This document shows, in pieces, positions 9,591-18,098 of a stretch of DNA of 64,000 nucleotides (positions are counted from its first letter, which is position 1; each line of letters opens with the position of its first letter). Source of the stretch: Anaerolineales bacterium UBA6055 (GTDB lineage: Bacteria > Chloroflexota > Anaerolineae > Aggregatilineales > Phototrophicaceae); contig DIYL01000002.1 of the NCBI GenBank assembly GCA_002428985.1, positions 124,001 to 188,000 on the forward strand, read 5' to 3'. The notes beneath the pieces are model-generated. The model made no database searches. It was not told the origin of the DNA and worked only from the letters and a program-made list of their open reading frames with translations. Position numbers and translations under genes: made by a program.

Positions 9591-9754
9591 GAAATGCTAA
9601 ACTCTAGTTTATGTTAATGTTTCCATTGGGTATATATTGTACCCTAATATGGGGAATTATTGCGAGGCTTTTTCATCTTATAATTAAAATGAGCTGTCAA
9701 CATCCGTAGGGAACGAGCCATGTCTCATTCCGTAAACCAGAAAGCACAGAATTA

Positions 9755-10042
9755 ATGGAAACCTTCACAGATAAAAAGAAGAAACGTCCCCATCGATTTC
9801 GGTTGACAAAGAAGCGACTCATACTTCTAACTGTGACCATACTTACAATCATTTTGCTCACAGGTTTACTGTTCAATCATTTCATGTGGGATTTCAAAAA
9901 TAGATCGTATATTTGCAACGGCTTATACTACAACGCGCCTTGTCGAAATATACTTGGTACACCATATATTGATATTGAAGTGGATGGTACAACATACTGG
10001 ATCACAACAACACCAAAACCACAATCAACTTCGTTACCATAA
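9755..10042 (+). CDS. Small single-pass membrane protein, unknown
   Basis: 95 residues. The first ~23 residues are very basic (KKKKRPHRFRLTKKR), followed by one hydrophobic helix at about 23-42 and a short outside domain with two cysteines (C55, C63) that could form a disulfide. The arrangement is type II (positive inside). I do not recognise a family. It is divergent from nuoA, and its 3' end overlaps the convergent NUDIX gene by 9 bases. No clear Shine-Dalgarno site precedes the ATG, so expression is uncertain. Confidence 0.5.
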   Translation: METFTDKKKKRPHRFRLTKKRLILLTVTILTIILLTGLLFNHFMWDFKNRSYICNGLYYNAPCRNILGTPYIDIEVDGTTYWITTTPKPQSTSLP

Positions 10043-10522
10043 TTCATCGGAATTTTTACTTTCAACTAATTTTCGCAACGCGTCCCACCCAATCGTCAAT
10101 CCATCCTGTTTCAGCATATTCGGATCAACCCACTCCGGTTTTTCTAGGGCTTCATCACCCAGAATTGTCGCACGTAGTTCACCATCGACAATGTCACACG
10201 TATAAAAGCACTTAATCGTATGCCATTGGTTTCCACAGGGCGATAAGAAGAAATCTTCTTCCATTAAAATCAAATCATTCGCAACAACATTCAAACCAGT
10301 TTCTTCCCAAACTTCACGAATCAATCCTTCAGTGAAGGTTTCCTCTATTTCAATCCCCCCACCAGGAAATTCGTACCGCTGATTCAATGTATTGTAGACA
10401 ACAAGTATTTGCCCCATGTGATTTAAGACTAATGCATAGGCACTAGGTCGCCATGTCAATTGATCAACCTGCATAAGTACTGGTTGTTGATGAATATCCC
10501 GTCCCATGATGGTATCTGTCAT
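10034..10522 (-). CDS. NUDIX hydrolase
   Basis: 162 residues. A complete Nudix box, G-x5-E-x7-REVWEETGL, begins at GGGIEIEETF and provides the Mg2+-binding glutamates for hydrolysis of a nucleoside diphosphate linked to another group. The substrate cannot be read from the sequence. The ATG has AAGGA 7 bases upstream. It is not obviously in an operon: a terminator lies between it and the gene that ends at 10662. Confidence 0.9.
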   Translation of the reverse strand: MTDTIMGRDIHQQPVLMQVDQLTWRPSAYALVLNHMGQILVVYNTLNQRYEFPGGGIEIEETFTEGLIREVWEETGLNVVANDLILMEEDFFLSPCGNQWHTIKCFYTCDIVDGELRATILGDEALEKPEWVDPNMLKQDGLTIGWDALRKLVESKNSDELW

Positions 10523-10587
10523 CTGGATTTCCTTATTTCAATGTAATTTTTATTGATACACAAGAATCATAATGGCATCTCAATAAA

Positions 10588-10615
10588 TTAAAAAAGCCAC
10601 CCAATCAGAGTGACT
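10588..10615 (-). terminator. Rho-independent terminator
   Basis: Read on the minus strand: an 8-bp stem (AGTCACTC with GGGTGGCT, G-U pairs allowed), a 5-base loop, then six Ts at 10594-10589. It ends the alpha/beta-hydrolase and STAS-like transcription unit. Confidence 0.75.
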
Positions 10616-10661
10616 TCCATAAATTCAGATTCGAATGAGCAATTTGCTAGATTTTTGTTAT

Positions 10662-11033
10662 TCAGATCTCGCGAATTGATGAAATTACACGTAACTCAAA
10701 ATTCATATTGGCAAGACGACCAATCAAATTAGCCATTGTCCGCGCCAATACACCTCGCCTCGACAAAACATAAACCACATCAACATTATCTGGTGTTTGT
10801 TTGCCAATACCTGCCATATTCATCAAGAAATTCGACGGAATTTTACCGTCAGTCTCTCGATAATCAAACAAGATACTGACGGTTTCGTCTCGCGACTGAG
10901 CCATCTCTACAGCTTCAAGTACTAAAGGTGCAAGATCATCCCATCCCCAACCAGCCTGAAATTTTAGTTGAACCATTGGTATTGTGACCTCATCACACCA
11001 TACCACAGTAACTTTTCTAACAGGTTCTATCAC
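10662..11033 (-). CDS. Small STAS/SpoIIAA-like protein
   Basis: 123 residues, soluble, alternating beta strands and helices (VTVVW..VQLKF..VSILFDYRET..VDVVYVLSRR..FELRVISS). The pattern resembles the SpoIIAA-like STAS fold. Two proteins of similar size and pattern are encoded at 44886-45296 and 45477-45884. The start is GTG, 4 bases after the stop of the upstream alpha/beta hydrolase, so the two are co-transcribed. I see no conserved phosphorylatable Ser motif, so an anti-anti-sigma role cannot be claimed. The fold is inferred from pattern only. Confidence 0.65.
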   Translation of the reverse strand: MIEPVRKVTVVWCDEVTIPMVQLKFQAGWGWDDLAPLVLEAVEMAQSRDETVSILFDYRETDGKIPSNFLMNMAGIGKQTPDNVDVVYVLSRRGVLARTMANLIGRLANMNFELRVISSIREI

Positions 11034-11037
11034 CTAA

Positions 11038-12156
11038 CTATCCCACCAAATAGCCTTTTTTCTGGCGGTTCATCGCATCTGAATGCACCGATAAAATATC
11101 CTTAACCACCAATTCGCGATTTTGTGCATGTTGATACGCATTCATCGGTGTTTCGTGTCCGACACTAAACATATAGTGTGTACCCGGTACAACCCGAACA
11201 TGCCCAGCTGGGAATTCAAGTTCACCCAGCAAGTCCATCATATCAATGAGCCCTACCAAAGGGTCACGATGCCCTAGCATCACGCGGAACAAATCCCAAT
11301 CACGAGCAATTTCATAATTCTTGAGTCGTCCCATCGCCATAAATGTCGCACCCGTAATCCCGCGCGGTGTATCTTCGTATTGTTGTGAGTGTATTTTCTT
11401 CACATCAGGGCTTGCACCAGAAGCCAACGTCCTAACCATTGCAGGTTTCACAAAACGTTCGACAATCTCTAAAACCGGAATGCGTTGCAATATGCCGATA
11501 CCCAATCCGAGCGTCGTATAAAATGCCTTGTGCATCTCATCTTCTAGTAACAATGCTGGAGCAAGTGCATAGCGAGTCACTTCACCGAACGACCATAAAA
11601 TCGGGTTGAGATAAAATAATGTCGCCCCACCCATACTATGACCGATGAAATTAATCACTTTTTGGCGACCACCACCAGGTTGACGACGAATCTTAATTAA
11701 ATCGATCCACCGTTGAATCGTCTTCATTGCCGCAGGCGGGTTACAAGCATCCAATGCTGGCGACTGATTTTCAAAAAGTGTTAGACCAAACCCATTATGA
11801 TCAACAGAAATCCCAACCAATTGCCGATTCTCTAGGACAACCATCCCCGGTAGTTCTTCCCAAATGAGGTGATTCCCTGTCCACCCATGGACAAATACTG
11901 CATATCCATCGACATTTGCAATCCGGTCAACCAGAAAATCATCCGGTGTATCAAAATCTTCGGGCCATGTCACTTCCCAATAAAAATCAGTTAGACCACT
12001 TTCAGCAAGGAATTTTGCGCCATCGCGTTTATCAATTAGCCCTTTATTCATCAAGTCTGTCAGGCGATATTCGGCGATATATGTGCCAGCAACCAGACCT
12101 TCATCGCGTCGAAAATATCCACCGACCCATGCCATATGTGGATTTAATGCACTCAT
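11038..12156 (-). CDS. Alpha/beta-hydrolase (lipase/esterase-like)
   Basis: 372 residues from the ATG at 12156, which has GGGG upstream; an in-frame GTG at 12171 would add five residues. FVHGWTGNHLIWEEL supplies the HG oxyanion-hole motif and INFIGHSMGGATLFY the nucleophile elbow (GHSMGG, Ser nucleophile). The late GHRDPLVGL and PGTHYMFS segments are positioned like the acid and histidine of the triad. There is no signal peptide, so it is probably cytoplasmic. The substrate is unknown; the size and GHSMGG fit an esterase or lipase. It heads a two-gene unit with the STAS-like gene. Confidence 0.85.
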   Translation of the reverse strand: MSALNPHMAWVGGYFRRDEGLVAGTYIAEYRLTDLMNKGLIDKRDGAKFLAESGLTDFYWEVTWPEDFDTPDDFLVDRIANVDGYAVFVHGWTGNHLIWEELPGMVVLENRQLVGISVDHNGFGLTLFENQSPALDACNPPAAMKTIQRWIDLIKIRRQPGGGRQKVINFIGHSMGGATLFYLNPILWSFGEVTRYALAPALLLEDEMHKAFYTTLGLGIGILQRIPVLEIVERFVKPAMVRTLASGASPDVKKIHSQQYEDTPRGITGATFMAMGRLKNYEIARDWDLFRVMLGHRDPLVGLIDMMDLLGELEFPAGHVRVVPGTHYMFSVGHETPMNAYQHAQNRELVVKDILSVHSDAMNRQKKGYLVG

Positions 12157-12308
12157 ACTCAGACCCCACACTCAGTTTATCATTAAGCGTTATAACTTAA
12201 CTATATCACGAAACCATGCTTTCGCTGTGTCAGTTAATTTAGGGATTGTTTGTATCTGTTATATTTTAGACACTTTAGGCTTACATAAAGACAATCGTCA
12301 GGACCATC

Positions 12309-12788
12309 ATGGAAATCCGAGCACTTCAAGCACAAGACATAGAATCTGTACAAAACTTTACTGTGAACGCCTTCAAACCGATTTTCGAATCATTTGAAAA
12401 TATCATGGGAGAAAAAGTCTTTCCTATCGTTTATTCCGATTGGCGACAAGTACATCGCGATCACGTCACAAATTTCTATAATGATGATAATATGACATGT
12501 TTGATCGCTGTCATTGATGATAAACCTGCGGGATTTATTGTTTATCACATGCAACCAGCAGAGAAGACAGGCATGATTGAATTTCTAGTTGTTAATCCAG
12601 ACTATCAGAATAGAGGCGTCGGCACGGAACTTAACCAATATGTCATCGACATTATGCGTCAAACCGGTATTAAAGTCGTCTCAGTCAGTACAGGGGGTGA
12701 CCCGTCGCATGAACCAGCGCAGAAAGCTTATGAAAAGGTCGGTTTCAAACCCTTTCCGAATATTTGGTACTATCAGTATCTGGATTAA
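12309..12788 (+). CDS. GNAT-family N-acetyltransferase
   Basis: 159 residues. Motif A of the GNAT fold, FLVVNPDYQNRGVGTEL, contains the acetyl-CoA pyrophosphate loop Q-N-R-G-V-G. The late AYEKVGFKPFPNIWYY matches motif B. AGGA lies 6 bases before the ATG. The acceptor is unknown. It is divergent from the hydrolase at 12156 and 3 bp ahead of the TRIC-type channel gene. Confidence 0.9.
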   Translation: MEIRALQAQDIESVQNFTVNAFKPIFESFENIMGEKVFPIVYSDWRQVHRDHVTNFYNDDNMTCLIAVIDDKPAGFIVYHMQPAEKTGMIEFLVVNPDYQNRGVGTELNQYVIDIMRQTGIKVVSVSTGGDPSHEPAQKAYEKVGFKPFPNIWYYQYLD

Positions 12789-12791
12789 ATT

Positions 12792-13382
12792 ATGCTATTT
12801 ATACTCGATATTTTTGGTACAGCTGTCTTCGCCATCACAGGCTCTTTGGTTGGCAAACAAAAACAAATGGACTTATTCGGCGTACTGGTAATCGCCCTTG
12901 TTACAGCTCTTGGTGGTGGCACACTGCGTGATATCCTATTAGGACGATTACCTGTCTTTTGGATTTCCCAACCAGAAATAATCGTCATCTGTCTAGTCGC
13001 GGGGTTATTTACATTCTACACATCAGAAAAATTGACTTATCCTCGCCGAACGTTGCTCCTCTCAGATGCTATTGGATTAGCGACATTCAGCGTCATCGGC
13101 GCACAGACAGCAATCGAATATCATCCGATTATCGCCATTATCATGGGAGGCATGACAGGAACGGCAGGCGGAATGATCCGGGATTTACTATCGGATGAGA
13201 TTCCTGTTATTCTTCGACGCGATATTTATGCTACAGCCGCAATGACGGGGGCAAGTGTATTTGTCCTATTGCACCACGGTAATGTCAGCACAGACCTCGC
13301 GCTATTTCTAGGAGCAACTGTTACTTTACTGGTGCGCCTTCTCGCTATCCGCCGCCGCTGGAATTTACCCAAGACAACCTAA
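12792..13382 (+). CDS. Trimeric intracellular cation channel family protein (UPF0126, YadS-like)
   Basis: 196 residues with about seven hydrophobic spans in two repeated halves. Each half carries the family's glycine-rich motif, GGGTLRDILLG at about 41-51 and GGMIRDLLSDE near 124-134, with the Arg that lines the pore in bacterial TRIC homologs. Expected in the inner membrane as a K+-permeable trimer. It follows the GNAT gene by 3 bp and is probably co-transcribed. Confidence 0.93.
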   Translation: MLFILDIFGTAVFAITGSLVGKQKQMDLFGVLVIALVTALGGGTLRDILLGRLPVFWISQPEIIVICLVAGLFTFYTSEKLTYPRRTLLLSDAIGLATFSVIGAQTAIEYHPIIAIIMGGMTGTAGGMIRDLLSDEIPVILRRDIYATAAMTGASVFVLLHHGNVSTDLALFLGATVTLLVRLLAIRRRWNLPKTT

Positions 13383-13389
13383 TTCTCAA

Positions 13390-13418
13390 TTCACAAAACA
13401 GAACATACGATCTATTAT
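13390..13418 (+). promoter_or_regulatory. Predicted promoter of the AraC-type regulator
   Basis: TTCACA (13390-13395), a 17-base spacer, then TATTAT (13413-13418). This lies about 35 bases ahead of the ATG at 13453, in the gap after the TRIC gene. Confidence 0.4.
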
Positions 13419-13452
13419 ATAGGTGTATAAATTGATTTATCGAGGATAAGCT

Positions 13453-14123
13453 ATGGAGTTCTATGAGGATCGTCTATCAGATTCTCCATATATAGAATCA
13501 GTTGCACGTGGAAGAACAATAGTAGGTACACAGCAATGCGTCCTGCAGAAGCCAATTGGCATATGGTCTTTGTCAAAGAAAACGATAACTTATATCCTAT
13601 CCTGACAGGTACATTCTCATCTGCTGGGACAATTCCATTTATTTCTGCAGAAATCCTATGGATACGCTTTAAGCTAGGGGTGTTCATGCCTCATCTATCC
13701 ATGAAAAAGACACTCGCTAACACAGAGACAATTTTACCAACAGCCTCTAACCAAAAATTTTGGATTAAGAGCGAAACCCTTGAAATGCCAACATTTGACA
13801 ATGCCGACACGTTCATTAATCGGCTAATTCACTCAGAAATACTCACCTATGATCCGCTTATTGATGATATATTGAACGAACTTCCAACTAATTTATCCCC
13901 GCGAACTATCCGACATCGTTTTATACAGGCTACAGGATTATCACAAAAACATATCAGACAAATTCAACGTGCGCGTCAAGCTGAAATCTACCTACAACAG
14001 GGCAAATCTATCTTAGATACGACCTACGAACTCGGCTATTATGATCAATCCCATCTAACAAAATCTCTAAGAAATTATATCGGGTTCACTCCATCTCAAC
14101 TGTTTCGACCTAATCGTAGTTAA
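13453..14123 (+). pseudogene. AraC-family transcriptional regulator with a frameshift in the N-terminus
   Basis: A recognisable regulator N-terminus starts at ATG 13453 (MEFYEDRLSDSPYIESV), in a frame that stops at 13603. The rest (RPAEANWHMVF...GTFSSAGTIP...LGVFMPHL, then the AraC DNA-binding part) is in another frame, open from about 13536 to 14123. Related AraC proteins join these two parts without a break, so one base appears lost (or two gained) at about 13525-13540. The C-terminal ~100 residues hold two helix-turn-helix units (RTIRHRFIQATGL..., ILDTTYELGYYDQSHLTKSL). An intact alternative is a shorter 195-residue protein from ATG 13536, which has no good ribosome site. It probably regulated, or regulates, the hydrolase just downstream. 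Confidence 0.7.
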
Positions 14124-14204
14124 TTGCCATTTTTTACAAGACGATGCAACACTGATCTTTTATCATTAATGTATTGTTCAATCAAAATAAGTGGAGAAGA
14201 AACA

Positions 14205-15002
14205 GTGCAATATATTACATCACAAGATGGAACTCAGATCGCATTGGATGAAATAGGAAATGGTGCCCCAATCATCCTCATTGACGGTGCACTTGGACAT
14301 CGATTGGATTCGAATCAACAACATCTTGCTACCTTATTATCACAGCATTTCACAGTCATCAATTATGATCGACGTGGTCGTGGTGATAGTAAAGACACAA
14401 TGCCATATACCGTCCAACGTGAAATTGAAGATATTGAAGCTCTCATAAAACATGTTGGTGGTTCGGCATATCTCTATGGGATGTCCTCAGGTGCAATCCT
14501 TGCCCTAAAAGCGACTAAACAGATGCCTTCAAGAGTAACAAAGCTTGCCCTGTATGAGCCACCATTTATCATTGATAGCAGTCGCCCGCCATTGCCAAAG
14601 AACTATATTCGTGATCTTGAGAACGCTATTAAACATGATGATAGTGATAAAGCAGTCGAAATCTTTATGACACAAGCGATCGGTATTCCACTAGAATACC
14701 TCACCCCGATGCGTGAAGACCCAATGTGGAACGATATGAAAGCAAATTCACACACATTGGCTTATGATGGGCGCATTTCGCAAGATTTAATGCTAGGGAA
14801 AATGTGGGACACTGATATGTGGGCAGCAATCACGATGCCAACTTATGTCATTGTTGGGGAGGCAACAGAAGACTTTATTCGCCAAAGTGGGCAGACTCTG
14901 GTTGATGAACTTATAAATGGCGAGCTTATTACCTTAACAGGGCAATCACACAACGTTGATATGACTGTACTCGCTCCTACCCTTATTCAATCATTATCCT
15001 AG
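14205..15002 (+). CDS. Alpha/beta-hydrolase
   Basis: 265 residues from a GTG at 14205 that has GGAGAAG 5 bases upstream. The frame is open back to 14124, but that segment lacks homology-like sequence and a ribosome site. The core has DGALGHRLDSN (oxyanion region), VINYDRRGRGDS after strand 4, YGMSSGAILALKA (nucleophile elbow GMSSGA) and a late SGQTL...GQSHNVD with the catalytic His. This matches small soluble hydrolases often found next to AraC-type regulators. The substrate is unknown. Confidence 0.85.
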   Translation: MQYITSQDGTQIALDEIGNGAPIILIDGALGHRLDSNQQHLATLLSQHFTVINYDRRGRGDSKDTMPYTVQREIEDIEALIKHVGGSAYLYGMSSGAILALKATKQMPSRVTKLALYEPPFIIDSSRPPLPKNYIRDLENAIKHDDSDKAVEIFMTQAIGIPLEYLTPMREDPMWNDMKANSHTLAYDGRISQDLMLGKMWDTDMWAAITMPTYVIVGEATEDFIRQSGQTLVDELINGELITLTGQSHNVDMTVLAPTLIQSLS

Positions 15003-15019
15003 AATAGAAAGAACCAACA

Positions 15020-15415
15020 ATGGATCAAACACATAAATTCGCCATGAAACTACAAGTTGTTATGTTACCTGTCACCGATGTCGATAAAGCGATCAACTTC
15101 TATCAAAATACTGTCGGCTTTCACATTGACCACGATGTAAATAACAACGGCGTGCGTGTTGTGCAACTCACACCCCCTGAGTCTGATTGTTCAATTGTTA
15201 TTGGCAAAGGTATGGAAGCCCTCGACCAAATGGAAGCTAGTTCAATTCGAGGGTTACATCTTGTGGTAGATGACATAGACAGCATTCGCGACCATCTCAT
15301 CAAACATAAGGTCGAAGTCAGTGACATTATTGATTACGGCGGTGGTATTAGAATGGCGGGATTCAGTGACCCTGATGGCAACTCATGGGCATTACAAGAA
15401 ATTAAGCGAGGCTAA
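15020..15415 (+). CDS. VOC/glyoxalase-bleomycin-resistance fold protein
   Basis: 131 residues with the two beta-alpha-beta-beta-beta modules of the vicinal-oxygen-chelate fold. VVMLPVTDVDKAINFYQNTVG opens module 1, GLHLVVDDIDSIRDHL opens module 2, and FSDPDGNSWALQE is the typical end. His in GLHLV and Glu in LQEI could bind metal. The reaction is unknown; members include glyoxalase I, dioxygenases and antibiotic-binding proteins. It lies 17 bp after the alpha/beta-hydrolase on the same strand. Confidence 0.9.
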   Translation: MDQTHKFAMKLQVVMLPVTDVDKAINFYQNTVGFHIDHDVNNNGVRVVQLTPPESDCSIVIGKGMEALDQMEASSIRGLHLVVDDIDSIRDHLIKHKVEVSDIIDYGGGIRMAGFSDPDGNSWALQEIKRG

Positions 15416-15433
15416 AATAGGGAGATGGTTTAA

Positions 15434-16000
15434 CTACCAACCGCGTTTGCCAAAATAGATTGGGGAATCTATAAATTGCTGGCGATTTGATTGCGCCTGA
15501 TCTGATACAAACTGCATCATTACAAAATCAGTTGATTGATAAGGTACTGTTGGGTCGCCCAACATCATGCGAATCTGTGAAATGTACTCCCATTGATTAC
15601 GTTCATAGAAAGCAATATTGTGCTTTAATGTCCACAATACAGCTATATCAGCGTCGGCCTGATGTTGAATATACGTGGTCGCCTCATTAACCAGCCATGC
15701 ACCGTATCCGCGTTTACGAAATGCTGGATATACAAAGACTCCACCAAGCCCATAACAAACATAAGTCTGCCCCTGATGCTCCACCAGCTTCTGATTCACC
15801 TTCAGTGCGCCGTACAGACAGTCACCCTCTACCATAACAAAATTTAACGGTTGATAATCAGGATTTCCCAGCGGCGGATTGAGATCATATTGATAACTAT
15901 CCCACCATTCCATTCGTATAAAGGACCGTATCTGATGTTCATAAGCCGTGGGTAAAGCATCACTAGTATAGGTCTTAATTTCGGGATGTAGCTCACGCAC
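15434..16000 (-). CDS. GNAT-family acetyltransferase (paralog A)
   Basis: 188 residues. It shares the layout of its upstream neighbour: a start like ELHPEIKTYTSDALPTAYEH, then FRKRGYGAWLVNEATTYI, the acetyl-CoA-binding motif A (R-K-R-G-Y-G). The start is GTG, overlapping the upstream stop by one base (TAGTG), so translation is coupled. The N-terminal pattern LPTAYEHQIRSFIRMEWWD resembles other GNATs annotated as aminoglycoside-acetyltransferase-like, but the substrate is not known. Confidence 0.85.
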   Translation of the reverse strand: MRELHPEIKTYTSDALPTAYEHQIRSFIRMEWWDSYQYDLNPPLGNPDYQPLNFVMVEGDCLYGALKVNQKLVEHQGQTYVCYGLGGVFVYPAFRKRGYGAWLVNEATTYIQHQADADIAVLWTLKHNIAFYERNQWEYISQIRMMLGDPTVPYQSTDFVMMQFVSDQAQSNRQQFIDSPIYFGKRGW

Positions 16001-16569
16001 TACCAGTCATCCTCACCAAAATATATATCATGTGAAACAAATTGGTCGCGGTTATTTCTGACCCGCTCCGACAAAAATATCATCATAACTTCCTCATCAG
16101 ACGGTTCAGGGTTTTGTGGATCCTCCATAGTTACAGTAATATCCATTATATGTTCCCACCCAAGGCGCTGATAAAAATCGACATTATCTTCTTCTGCCCA
16201 TAGTAACGCAAAATCTCCATCTATCTGTTGACGGATATAATCTGTCCCTTCGCGTACAACCCATGTGCCATAGCCTCTTTTACGGAACGCTGGGTATGTG
16301 AACACGTCACCTATACCATAAAAGACGTAATCTGTTCCCTGATGTGTTACAACTTTCCGATTGACTTTGAGTGCGCTATACAGACAATCACCCCCTACCA
16401 AGCACACATATACCGGATCATACTCGGTTTCAAAGGCTTGCGGGTCTATCGTATCCAAATAAACATCCCACCACAGCATCCGAATATATGACCGGATTTG
16501 ATGTTCATATGCGGTTGGTAGCTCATCATGGGTATAAATTTTCAGTTCTGGTTTAAATTCGCGCATCAT
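16000..16569 (-). CDS. GNAT-family acetyltransferase (paralog B)
   Basis: 189 residues, clearly a duplicate of the neighbour at 15434-16000. Shared segments include ELPTAYEHQIRSYIRM..WWD, GDCLY(G/S)ALKVN, VFTYPAFRKRGYGTW and the ending IYFGEDDW. Motif A is FRKRGYGTWVVREG. The start overlaps the end of the NUDIX-GNAT gene by 4 bases (ATGA). The three genes are one tightly packed transcription unit. A more diverged copy lies at 58815-59369. Confidence 0.87.
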   Translation of the reverse strand: MMREFKPELKIYTHDELPTAYEHQIRSYIRMLWWDVYLDTIDPQAFETEYDPVYVCLVGGDCLYSALKVNRKVVTHQGTDYVFYGIGDVFTYPAFRKRGYGTWVVREGTDYIRQQIDGDFALLWAEEDNVDFYQRLGWEHIMDITVTMEDPQNPEPSDEEVMMIFLSERVRNNRDQFVSHDIYFGEDDW

Positions 16570-17537
16570 CGTATCTTCAATTTTAGAATGCCGCCTTTAG
16601 AAAAACCAAGTGCCGCATAAAATGCCCGCGCTTGATCATTTGCACGTTGCTCATTCACCCAGACCGAGCGCAAATTAAGCTCAGAAGCACGGCGCATCAC
16701 GGCTTCCAGTAATTGTGCTCCGACACCTTGACGTTGATAGGTGGGCAGCACTGCCATGTCATTAATCAGTCCCATGCCTTCGGTTAATGCCCGTACAACC
16801 GATAAAGTGATACACCCCATAATGACACCTGTCCTGAGCGATTCCGCGACAAACACCTGCACTGTCGCAGCCTCACGAAAACGCATTTCAATTGCACGCC
16901 AGTCCGATTCCGTCAAATTGCGATTTTGTGGGATGAGTCCGAGTAATGCCATCACCTCATCGAGATCATTTTCTTTTGCTAATCGAATATGGAAATCGGG
17001 CGTCGCTGATGTATCCGATTCTTGTCCGACAATCGGCACAAATTTGTCCAGCCACTCCGCTGCCATCTCACGATGTGTCCGAAAAGGCAATAAAGGCATT
17101 TCATCTGGCATAAACACCTTCGCATCAACCGCATCATCCCCTGCTTTCAGTTCACCGCCCACTGGTCGCATCCGATAAAATATCATAATCCCACTGACAG
17201 GCGGCCCTTCTGGGAACGAATTAATAGCAGCCAACTCAATAATCTCAACAACTAATCCTGTCTCTTCTTCAGCTTCGCGAATCGCCGCTTCTTCAGCACT
17301 TTCATCAGCTTCAACAAATCCGCTGGGTAACGTCCACTCATCTTTATGTGGTGGATGCCCACGTTTGATTAATACCAAACCACCATCTTTTTCGATAAGT
17401 AAACCGACACCCGGTACAGGATTGACATAATGTACATAGCCACAATTGTCACACGCCGGACGCAACCGCCCACCTTCCTCACGTTGTGTCAATTCATGAC
17501 TACAAATCGGACAATATTTCAGTTTTTTCGTTGCCAT
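16566..17537 (-). CDS. NUDIX hydrolase fused to a GNAT acetyltransferase
   Basis: 323 residues in two enzymes. Residues 8-37 are a zinc ribbon (CPIC...CDNC). Next is a Nudix domain with the complete box GFVEADESAEEAAIREAEEE plus TGL near 72-94. From about residue 180 a GNAT domain follows (HIRLAKENDLDEVMALLG), with motif A LPTYQRQGVGAQLLEAVMRR. The zinc ribbon plus Nudix half resembles NudC/NADH-pyrophosphatase-type or ADP-ribose hydrolases. A fused hydrolase and acetyltransferase suggests two steps on one nucleotide-linked metabolite, but this is inference. It heads the unit with the two GNAT paralogs. Confidence 0.9.
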   Translation of the reverse strand: MATKKLKYCPICSHELTQREEGGRLRPACDNCGYVHYVNPVPGVGLLIEKDGGLVLIKRGHPPHKDEWTLPSGFVEADESAEEAAIREAEEETGLVVEIIELAAINSFPEGPPVSGIMIFYRMRPVGGELKAGDDAVDAKVFMPDEMPLLPFRTHREMAAEWLDKFVPIVGQESDTSATPDFHIRLAKENDLDEVMALLGLIPQNRNLTESDWRAIEMRFREAATVQVFVAESLRTGVIMGCITLSVVRALTEGMGLINDMAVLPTYQRQGVGAQLLEAVMRRASELNLRSVWVNEQRANDQARAFYAALGFSKGGILKLKIR

Positions 17538-17591
17538 TGATGACCTTATCCGTTAACTGATATGCCATCATCATAGCATACAAATTTTCTA

Positions 17592-17912
17592 CTAAATGAA
17601 TAAACCCAATCCACGCATTAATTGGAACGCACCCATCCCAATGACACCGAGAAACGCAACCCGTCTTTTGAGTAAATCCTCATCGGTTGTATGCTTCAGT
17701 AGACGATAATTGGTTGCACCAATTAAAATCGCCAAGATCCCACATCCTATCGCTACATAATCAATATAAGACGTGATCTGTCCGTTGCTTGACGTTGTAA
17801 ACGTAAAATTCGCGAAGAGTGGAACTGCAGCTATCACAATGCCAATAATCTCGACCTTCGCCGGGAATACAATTGGATGCCCTTTGAATTTGTTTTTCTC
17901 TTTTTCATCCAT
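17592..17912 (-). CDS. Small membrane protein, unknown
   Basis: 106 residues with three hydrophobic spans (about 20-40, 48-64 and 85-103) and a charged Lys/Glu start (MDEKEKNKFKG). The ATG has GGAG 6 bases upstream, which supports real translation. I recognise no family. It stands alone between the FGE-like gene and the NUDIX-GNAT unit. Confidence 0.6.
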   Translation of the reverse strand: MDEKEKNKFKGHPIVFPAKVEIIGIVIAAVPLFANFTFTTSSNGQITSYIDYVAIGCGILAILIGATNYRLLKHTTDEDLLKRRVAFLGVIGMGAFQLMRGLGLFI

Positions 17913-18098
17913 ATCCTGCTCCTATCTCAACTATGAACTGAGCATAGCACAATGCAGGATTTAGACATTCGTAAAGTTATAAAAAATTTATGACAAGCAC
18001 TTTTTGTCCCGAATAAACAGAGGTATGCTTGATCATACATGCACTAAAATTGGAAAGTAAGTTGGTGAGGTGGCGATATAAGAGGCCTTAGCTTTTAT

